Assembly (NCBI GenBank): GCA_016711295.1
Contig: JADJTE010000002.1
Coordinates: forward strand, 124,001 to 188,000
Origin: Sphingobacteriales bacterium
GTDB lineage: Bacteria; Bacteroidota; Bacteroidia; Chitinophagales; UBA2359
DNA length: 64,000 nucleotides
Direction of reading: 5' to 3'
Part shown: positions 57,993 through 64,000 of the stretch, piece after piece
Position numbering within the stretch: the stretch's first letter is position 1
Layout: each line of letters opens with the position of its first letter
Notes under the pieces: model-generated
Told to the model about the DNA's origin: nothing
What the model saw: only the letters and a program-made list of their open reading frames with translations
The model's database searches: none
Translations under genes and position numbers: made by a program

Positions 57993-58032
57993 CGCCCCAA
58001 TTGCGCCATTTTCTATTCTCCCCGCCGCCGTC

Positions 58033-59364
58033 ATGCAAATTAGTGCTTCCTACCGAACTATCTGGAATATCGCTTACCCGATAATGGTGGGTAGCCTATC
58101 ACAAAATTTAATCGGGCTGACCGACATTATTTTATTGGGTCGTGTGGGGCAGGTCGAGTTGGGGGCAGCCAATTTTGTGGCTATCTATTATTTAGTATTG
58201 GTCATGATGGGTTTTGGCGTATCGCGGGCGGGACAGATATTGATGGCACGGCGAGCAGGCGAGGGCAATACGGAGCGCATAGCCACTATTTTTTACAATT
58301 TGGTCTATATCGAGTTGGGTGCAGCCTTAGTATTTTGGTTGTTTATGCAGTGGATCTCGCCCACCCTGCTGCGCTATTTTATTGTCAATGACGATATTTA
58401 TGCTGCTGCCACTACTTATTTATATTATCGTTCGTTCGGCATTTTTTTCAGTTTATTTGGTTTCGCACTCATGTCGCTCTATACCGCCATAGGACGCAAT
58501 CGCGCCATTGCGGTCATCACTACTTTGTTATTTGTTTTCAATACGTTATTTAATTACAGCCTTATTTTTGGCAAATTCGGTATGCCCGCTATGGGCATTG
58601 GAGGGTCGGGTTTGGCATCTACTTTGGCAGAGATATTAGGGGCACTTGTGGGTGTTGCTTATTTGTTGTTCGACCGCCATTTGAAGCCCTATCATATCCG
58701 CCAAGTACGCCGCCCTGAAAAGGATTTGTTGCGCCGCCTTGCCGATTTGTCCTTACCTACGGTCTTGCAATATTTTATCGGGTTTGGCGGTTGGTTTCTA
58801 TTGTTTAGTTTTATCGAGGGTTTGGGCAAGCAAGCCTTAGCTATTTCGTCGGTGCTCAAAAACGTCTATTCGTTTTACAGTATTCCTGCTTGGGGTTTTG
58901 CCAGTGCCTGCAATGCTATGGTGAGCAACCTAATAGGGCAAAGCAAATTTAAGCAGGTATTGCTTGTTACAAAGCGAACAGTATTGTTTAGCTTTGTACT
59001 GACTGCCTTGCTCTGCCTTAGTTTAGCCATCATGCCGCGCGTTATATTGGGTATATTTACCAACGATTTGGCTGTTATCGACGGGGCTATGTCTATATCC
59101 TACTTGTTGGTAGGCATTATCATCATTGGTGCTATGTCGACGGTCATTTTTAATGGTTTGTTGGGCACGGGCAGCATATTTTTAGCCCTTTGTTTCGAGG
59201 CGGCAGCGGTGGTCGTTTATCTATTGTATGCCTATATTGCACGTTATATTTTACTCTTGGATTTGGCATATATCTGGGCTTCCGAATTTCTGTATTGGGT
59301 CGTATTAGCAATACCCGCTTGGTATTACCTGCAATCTGAACGATGGCACAAGGTAGAGATATAA
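58033..59364 (+). CDS. MATE-family efflux transporter
   Basis: 443 residues with about 12 membrane segments in two related halves. The N-terminus IWNIAYPIMVGSLSQNLIGLTDIILLGRVG is the conserved first helix pair of MATE transporters. Family knowledge: exports drugs or metabolites in exchange for Na+ or H+. Closest in style to the NorM/DinF-like proteins of Bacteroidota; the substrate is unknown. No regulator is adjacent. Confidence 0.92.
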   Translation: MQISASYRTIWNIAYPIMVGSLSQNLIGLTDIILLGRVGQVELGAANFVAIYYLVLVMMGFGVSRAGQILMARRAGEGNTERIATIFYNLVYIELGAALVFWLFMQWISPTLLRYFIVNDDIYAAATTYLYYRSFGIFFSLFGFALMSLYTAIGRNRAIAVITTLLFVFNTLFNYSLIFGKFGMPAMGIGGSGLASTLAEILGALVGVAYLLFDRHLKPYHIRQVRRPEKDLLRRLADLSLPTVLQYFIGFGGWFLLFSFIEGLGKQALAISSVLKNVYSFYSIPAWGFASACNAMVSNLIGQSKFKQVLLVTKRTVLFSFVLTALLCLSLAIMPRVILGIFTNDLAVIDGAMSISYLLVGIIIIGAMSTVIFNGLLGTGSIFLALCFEAAAVVVYLLYAYIARYILLLDLAYIWASEFLYWVVLAIPAWYYLQSERWHKVEI

Positions 59365-59369
59365 TTGAG

Positions 59370-59481
59370 GTAGCTATTTAGGGTATAGGGTTTTGGGTAT
59401 GGGTTTTGAGCTATGTCTATCTGATAAGGCGTGATATCGTTGCATATTCGATTAGTTCTCCCTATCGGGCTAAATAGTGTT
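59370..59481. repeat. Family 1 inverted-repeat element, copy G (112 bases)
   Basis: Ends are gtagctatttag (59370) and ctaaatagtgtt (to 59481). In reverse complement its interior aligns with copy C along its length (AATCGAATATGCAACGATATC against AATCGAATATGCAGCGATGTC is one example). It starts six bases after the MATE stop codon. Confidence 0.85.
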
Positions 59482-59622
59482 CTGGCAAAAAATTAAGGTA
59501 CTAATTTTTAATATAATTACTTGATATTCAGTTATTTACATTTTTAAAATGGTCTTAAAAACTTTTCTGTTAGAACAATAGTTACAATAAATTTATCTCT
59601 AACAGCAATAAATTAGATATTT

Positions 59623-59665
59623 CCATAGCCCACGACCCAAATCGCGGGCTATGGTCGTTTTTTTT
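59623..59665 (+). terminator. Terminator between the MATE and HMG-CoA reductase genes
   Basis: Nine-base stem ccatagccc (59623-59631) with gggctatgg (59646-59654), followed by tcg and eight T. It overlaps the end of the convergent gene. Confidence 0.8.
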
Positions 59666-61256
59666 ATCTATTGCGTCCGTATTGTTCGTGGCTCGACACC
59701 CAATCGTTCGACGATATAGCAGAGGCTAAGGATATTTCGCCTGCCAACACTACGCCCGCTATAATTTCGGCTAACTTATTGACCTTGCCCTTGCCTACAC
59801 AGCCCAACATATTGAGGCATTCGGCTTGGGTAGCCAAACCTGTGCCACCGCCGTAGGTAGCTACGATGAGCGACGGAATGGTAATAGAAATATACAAATC
59901 TTTTTCGGGTGTTAGTTCGGTATAAATAATACCCGCCGACGATTCGGCTACGTTGGCTACGTCTTGCCCGGTGGCAATAAACATAGCAGCAATAGCATTG
60001 GCAGAGTGCAAGCCGTTGTTGTTAGCCCCCGAAAGGATAGAGCCTACATTGGCAATACCTGCATGAAAAAACAAGTTTTCGGGACTGACGCGCATGTGTT
60101 GCAGCAATACGTCGCGTTTCAAAATGGCTTCTGCTGTCACGCGCTTGCCGCGAGTGCGCATCACATTTACCTGCGATGCTTTTTTGTCGGTCGCAAAATT
60201 CGATTCTAAGAAGAAATTCCGAATTGGGTGAGCCTCGCTCTTATAATGGTCTAAAATCCAGCTACAAGCCGCAAATGTAGCACGACCAACCATATTTTGC
60301 CCTGCGGCATCGCCCGTTTCAAAATTGAAGCGCAAGTAAGCAAATTTATTGCTCAAATAAGTATCTATATAAATCAGTTTAGCTACGCTTGACGTGGCTT
60401 CGGCTTCTTCTTTTATTTTGCGATAATTTTCGTTGAATATCTCTTCGTTGCCATTGCGCGTTATTTTGCTGACCCATTTGGCAAATTCGCGTGCACCGCG
60501 TGCGTCGTCGAACACAAATACGGGCGCGCGTTGCATCACATCGCGCGAGACCGTACATTTTGCCCCGCCGCATAAGTTCAGCACCTTGATGCCTCTGTTA
60601 TACGAAGCCACCAAAGTGCCTTCGGTGGTGGCTAACGGAATCAGAAAATCGCCTTGTGCGTATTCGCCGTCGATGTGGATAGGTCCTGCAATGCCCATCG
60701 GTATTTGTGCTACGCCCACAAAATGCTCGCAATTGCCTTGTAGTGCATGCGCATCAAACGAATATTTGGCAATATGCTTGGGTTGCGTATGTGTATATTG
60801 GCTCAAAAATTGTTGGCGGTGAGCTATCGCACTGTCGGAATAATCGTCGGTTTCGTCTCGCGGAATGCGCACGCGGTCGGCGGTCAATTCGGCGGCTATC
60901 GAATCTTCGACCGTAAATTTAAGGTTGCCGAAAGGCATAGCTTCAAAGCCTATTTCGAGGCTGTGTTTGCCTTGTGGCAAGGCGGGAATGGTGGCATGTA
61001 TGCTGAGGTTTTGGCGCAAAGGAAAATTGATAGGCGTAGCCACACTAACTAACTTCGCGGGGACAATCGTACCATCGCCCATATCTATCGAAATGGCGGA
61101 TAGAGGTACGTCTGTACCATTGATTTTAAGCGATTTGAGCGCAGTCAATTGCCCATCGCTAAGGCGATTTTTGATAGAAAACGATACACCCTCTGCCGTA
61201 TTTTCGAGACTACTATACGTATAGAGGCGTTTGAGCAACATATTGGGAATAAACAT
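59664..61256 (-). CDS. Hydroxymethylglutaryl-CoA reductase, class I type
   Basis: 530 residues. The catalytic Glu is in PLATTEGTLVAS (E212), the Lys in FATDKKASQ (358-359), the Asp in TGQDVANVAES (D431), and a C-terminal His is at 523. NADP-binding GDAAGQNMVG (315-324) fits the class I enzyme. It reduces HMG-CoA to mevalonate with NADPH. The first 110 residues form a beta-rich extra domain not found in the core enzyme. A class I reductase suggests a mevalonate route to isoprenoids in this organism; other pathway genes are not in the window. Confidence 0.93.
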   Translation of the reverse strand: MFIPNMLLKRLYTYSSLENTAEGVSFSIKNRLSDGQLTALKSLKINGTDVPLSAISIDMGDGTIVPAKLVSVATPINFPLRQNLSIHATIPALPQGKHSLEIGFEAMPFGNLKFTVEDSIAAELTADRVRIPRDETDDYSDSAIAHRQQFLSQYTHTQPKHIAKYSFDAHALQGNCEHFVGVAQIPMGIAGPIHIDGEYAQGDFLIPLATTEGTLVASYNRGIKVLNLCGGAKCTVSRDVMQRAPVFVFDDARGAREFAKWVSKITRNGNEEIFNENYRKIKEEAEATSSVAKLIYIDTYLSNKFAYLRFNFETGDAAGQNMVGRATFAACSWILDHYKSEAHPIRNFFLESNFATDKKASQVNVMRTRGKRVTAEAILKRDVLLQHMRVSPENLFFHAGIANVGSILSGANNNGLHSANAIAAMFIATGQDVANVAESSAGIIYTELTPEKDLYISITIPSLIVATYGGGTGLATQAECLNMLGCVGKGKVNKLAEIIAGVVLAGEISLASAISSNDWVSSHEQYGRNR

Positions 61257-61332
61257 GGCGGTACAAACAATAATTAGTGGTGATTAGTTGAATTTTATGA
61301 GTAGGGCAAGACAAAACCTGCCCAATTGGGGG

Positions 61333-61340
61333 CAAAGGTA
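61333..61340 (-). promoter_or_regulatory. -7 box of the HMG-CoA reductase gene
   Basis: TACCTTTG on the minus strand, 76 bases before the start codon. Confidence 0.5.
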
Positions 61341-61416
61341 ACAAAAAAAACGCGCTATTTGTCCGTAGATAAGGCCTTAAATAGTGTTTTTGCGCTATGG
61401 TTTCGTGCATATTGCG

Positions 61417-61424
61417 TAACTTTG
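61417..61424 (+). promoter_or_regulatory. -7 box of the DUF4293 gene
   Basis: TAACTTTG, 46 bases before the ATG at 61471; it diverges from the HMG-CoA reductase promoter. Confidence 0.5.
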
Positions 61425-61470
61425 CCCATCTTTTTAAAATGCCCAATACCATAAACATATTTTTACTTTC

Positions 61471-61872
61471 ATGATTCAACGCATTCAGACCATTTATTTG
61501 TTCTTAGCAGCCCTATTATCGGGTTTAGCCGTCGCCTTACCTGTGCCCTATGCCCTCAGCGGCACCACCGCCCTCGAACTGAACGATTTTTTGCCTACCG
61601 CTATTTTGAGTGGCTTAGTAGCAGCTATTTGCCTATTTGCTATCTTTTTGTTTCGCAACCGCCTATTGCAAATCAGCATCAGCCGCATTGCCCTGCTGTT
61701 GGGATTGGCAGTAGTACTCACAGGCGGCTATTTTGCCCTACAAACCGATGGGCAAGACCTGCCCCAAGCAGGGGCGGCTTTCCCACTCCTACAAATCGTC
61801 TTTACGGTATTGGGTATTCGCGGTATCCGCGCCGACGAAAGTCTGGTGCGCTCTATGGATAGATTGCGCTAA
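61471..61872 (+). CDS. DUF4293 family membrane protein
   Basis: 133 residues with four membrane segments (about 8-25, 43-62, 69-88, 98-116). The start MIQRIQTIYLFLAALLS is the hallmark of this family, which is confined mainly to Bacteroidota. The function is unknown. It lies 71 bases before the aminotransferase-like gene and may share its transcript. Confidence 0.85.
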   Translation: MIQRIQTIYLFLAALLSGLAVALPVPYALSGTTALELNDFLPTAILSGLVAAICLFAIFLFRNRLLQISISRIALLLGLAVVLTGGYFALQTDGQDLPQAGAAFPLLQIVFTVLGIRGIRADESLVRSMDRLR

Positions 61873-61943
61873 AATTGACCCTATTTTGTGCCGATGTTCC
61901 CGCTTGGTGCAGCTAAGAACCCTACACATCTATCACATCTCCG

Positions 61944-63107
61944 ATGAATTGCCAAAAATCGCTGTTTTCTTTGCCCGAATCGGTGCATTATCTCAACTGC
62001 GCTACCATGTCGCCGCTATCTAAGGCAGTCGAGGCAGCGGGTGTGGCGGGTGTATTGCGCAAGTCGCGACCGCACGAAATATATGCCGAACATTTTTTCG
62101 ATTTGCTCGAAACAGTCAAGGCACGCTTCGCCCAACTCATCGGCTGCCCCGACCCACAACGCATTGCCCTCATGCCTTCGGTGTCGTACGGTTTGGCAGT
62201 AGTGGCAAAAAATATAGCCCGACTCGCCGACATAAGCCGTCGACCCAATATCGTATTGGTCGGCGACGAATTTCCGAGCGATGTATATGCTTGGGACGAA
62301 TTGCTTGCCGACCACTCAGCCCGCACCATCACGGTAAAAGCACCGCTATATGGCGCGGGCAGAGGCGCGGCTTGGAACGAGCAACTACTCGCCGCCATCG
62401 ACGAAAAAACGCTGTTGGTATGTATATCGCCTACACATTGGGCAGACGGCACCTTGTTCGACCTCGCCGCCTTGCGCCAACGCTGCACCCAATACGGCGC
62501 ACGCCTCGTCGTAGATGCCACCCAACACGTAGGCGGCTATCCCTTAGATGTGGCACAAATACAACCCGATTTTTTGGTCTGCGCCACCTACAAATGGCTG
62601 CTTGGTCCCTATGGCAGTGCCTTGGCTTATTGCCCCGAATGGCTCGATGACGGAATACCCTTGGAACAAACTTGGATGGCACGCCAAAACAGCGACGATT
62701 TTAAAAGTCTCATCAATTACCAAGCCCAATACCGCCCCCATGCCTACCGATATAATGTAGGCGAAAGTAGCCAATTTATACACCTACCTATGATTGCCGC
62801 TGCCCTGCAACACCTCCTCGACTGGACACCCGCCGCCATACAGCAATACGCCCAACAACTAAGCACACCGCTACTGCCAATGCTGCGCGAAGCGGGTTAT
62901 TGGATAGAAGAAACGCCCTACCGCGCCAATCACCTCTGGGGCATACAAGTGCCGCCGCACCAAAACTTAGACACGCTACAAAACAAACTCCGCGCTGCGG
63001 GCGTATATGTGTCGTATAGGGGCAAGGCCATCAGGCTCTCTATAAATGTATGGAACGACGCAAGCGATATAAATGCTTTGGCAACCGCATTGCGCGGCAA
63101 TTCGTAG
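61944..63107 (+). CDS. Class V aminotransferase-like PLP enzyme
   Basis: 387 residues. The PLP Lys is in CATYKWLLGPYGSAL. LVVDATQHVGGYPLDV holds the Asp and Gln-His that contact the cofactor ring, and MPSVSYGLAVVAKNIA is the phosphate-cup region. The family includes cysteine desulfurase-like and kynureninase-like enzymes. The lack of a clear active-site Cys loop argues against a standard desulfurase. The reaction is not determined. There is no signal peptide, so it is cytoplasmic. Confidence 0.88.
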   Translation: MNCQKSLFSLPESVHYLNCATMSPLSKAVEAAGVAGVLRKSRPHEIYAEHFFDLLETVKARFAQLIGCPDPQRIALMPSVSYGLAVVAKNIARLADISRRPNIVLVGDEFPSDVYAWDELLADHSARTITVKAPLYGAGRGAAWNEQLLAAIDEKTLLVCISPTHWADGTLFDLAALRQRCTQYGARLVVDATQHVGGYPLDVAQIQPDFLVCATYKWLLGPYGSALAYCPEWLDDGIPLEQTWMARQNSDDFKSLINYQAQYRPHAYRYNVGESSQFIHLPMIAAALQHLLDWTPAAIQQYAQQLSTPLLPMLREAGYWIEETPYRANHLWGIQVPPHQNLDTLQNKLRAAGVYVSYRGKAIRLSINVWNDASDINALATALRGNS

Positions 63108-63421
63108 TTATCGACTGCCTGCGCCACAGATATGAGCGGCATTAATTCAACAAACCCGAGTAAGAAGCGCGAATAGTTCAGAAAGAAACACGTTTCTATT
63201 CTTGTCCTAGCATCTGACAGCACCTATACTTTGCCGAATCAAGTAGCATCGTTCGCTAAGTTTCAATAATTTTTTATCAAACAAAAAAATCCATAAATAA
63301 TTGATTTAAAGTAATTTACAAATCGAGTAAAATTTACTAACATTTATTTTGTAATACATTAAGATATAGACCCAACACATTCTACTCTCCTCGACCCATT
63401 TACAACCCGCACAAGACTATC
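63108..63421. other. AT-rich leader region
   Basis: In this 314-base spacer, bases 63260-63370 are very AT-rich and precede the next gene, so they probably hold its promoter. No gene or clear repeat is seen. Confidence 0.45.
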
Positions 63422-64000
63422 ATGTCGCAGCAACACTTATTTTGGCTATTCAGCCTATTTTTGACTACTACACTGAGCAGCACTTTGTTTGCCCAAGTGT
63501 TAGACCGCCGTATCTATGACTACGAATACGAACAACAGAAGCGCGAGCGCACCTATGACCGCTATGACATAGAAGAAATGTCGGGCGGCAAGACTTTAGA
63601 CGAGATGCTACAAGAAGAATACGGCGATACGACAGAAATGAAAGGCAAATTGGCTATGTCGCCCGACGAACTGCGCAAATTGGGCGTAGCAGAAGAGGCT
63701 ATCCAACAACTCATCAAACTAAATGGCTTAGAAGATAGCCTGCATGTAGTTGATTTGGAAGATAAAAAGAAAAACGCGCCGATTACAAGAAAAAAGCCCG
63801 TGAATTGGCTGAATTGCGCGGTCGCCCCTATACCGACCCCGATAGCCTCAGTGCCGAAGACCTGCAAAAGATGATCAATATCGAAAAACAAGCCATCATC
63901 GAAAAAGCCCTTGCCCTGCCGCCCGCCCGCGTGTACGGGCACGAATATTTTAGGCGCAGCAAACTGAAAATGCTCGATAACCCGCGCCAAGAACTACGCG
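63422..64000 (+). CDS. N-terminal part of a probable SLBB/Wza-like polysaccharide export protein (3' partial, one frameshift)
   Basis: The start is at 63422, with a signal peptide (FWLFSLFLTTTLSSTLFAQ). A charged helical region follows (SPDELRKLGVAEEAIQQLIK). Frame shifts at a run of five A (about 63773). The other frame continues ADYKKKARELAELRGRPYTD and reaches ARVYGHEYFRRSKLKMLDN at the window edge. In Bacteroidota that last motif (YG-x-x-FF/YF) precedes the polysaccharide export domain of SLBB outer-membrane proteins. The diagnostic domain lies beyond the window, so this is an inference. Confidence 0.55.

Overview
The window looks like a chromosomal segment of an environmental, probably gliding or surface-associated member of the Bacteroidota. 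Type IX secretion (T9SS) cargo proteins with type A or CHU-type C-terminal tails are scattered through it. It also has a PorE-like OmpA lipoprotein, the gliding lipoprotein GldB and an Omp28-like protein. Many genes carry the Bacteroidota -7 promoter box TAnnTTTG, several with a TTTG/TTG element about 19-21 bases upstream. The exact class cannot be fixed from the sequence alone.

Layout: 0-11 kb holds a giant Ig-like repeat protein (5' end outside the window), a SET-domain protein, a secreted unknown protein and a CHU_C-tailed surface protein. 11-16 kb holds radC, a porE-like gene and gldB. 15.7-22.4 kb is a tandem duplication of a two-gene T9SS-cargo block; the second copy lost nearly all of its first gene. 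22.5-26 kb is a large stand-alone tubulin/FtsZ-like GTPase gene. 26-33.4 kb carries an Omp28-like thiol protein, anmK (peptidoglycan recycling), a four-LysM protein with a lysozyme-like C-terminal region, and an unknown secreted protein. 33.3-36.4 kb has rimM, a complete DDE insertion sequence and a GNAT acetyltransferase. 36.6-42 kb has a PD40 propeller protein, an lpxH-like gene, a dual CDGSH protein and an AT-rich restriction-modification pair. 42-49.5 kb has an FG-GAP T9SS protein, a STAS/anti-sigma pair, an aspartyl-hydroxylase-like protein, a secreted superoxide dismutase, yraN and guaB. 49.7-51.6 kb is a methyltransferase gene split by a defective IS. 52-64 kb carries lipoproteins, a glycosyltransferase, a vWA membrane protein, an epoxide-hydrolase-like protein, a MATE exporter, class I HMG-CoA reductase (mevalonate pathway), a DUF4293 protein, a class V aminotransferase-like protein and the start of a probable polysaccharide export protein.

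Two things run across the whole window. First, more than twenty single-base frameshifts break otherwise good genes, including at least six in guaB. Most lie in short homopolymers, so the assembly is probably uncorrected long-read sequence; I merged the broken pieces and give the break positions. Second, the spacers hold several families of short inverted-repeat elements. The clearest has 12-base ends GTAACTATTTAG/CTAAATAGTTAC with six paired copies plus a half copy. A second family with ends like TAGTGGTTTGATTTTTAA abuts the first twice. No autonomous partner for either is in the window.

Best candidates for something little described are the inverted-repeat families, the tubulin-like protein, the LysM/lysozyme-like protein, and a 7-base repeat in the signal-peptide region of a T9SS cargo gene that could switch its frame.
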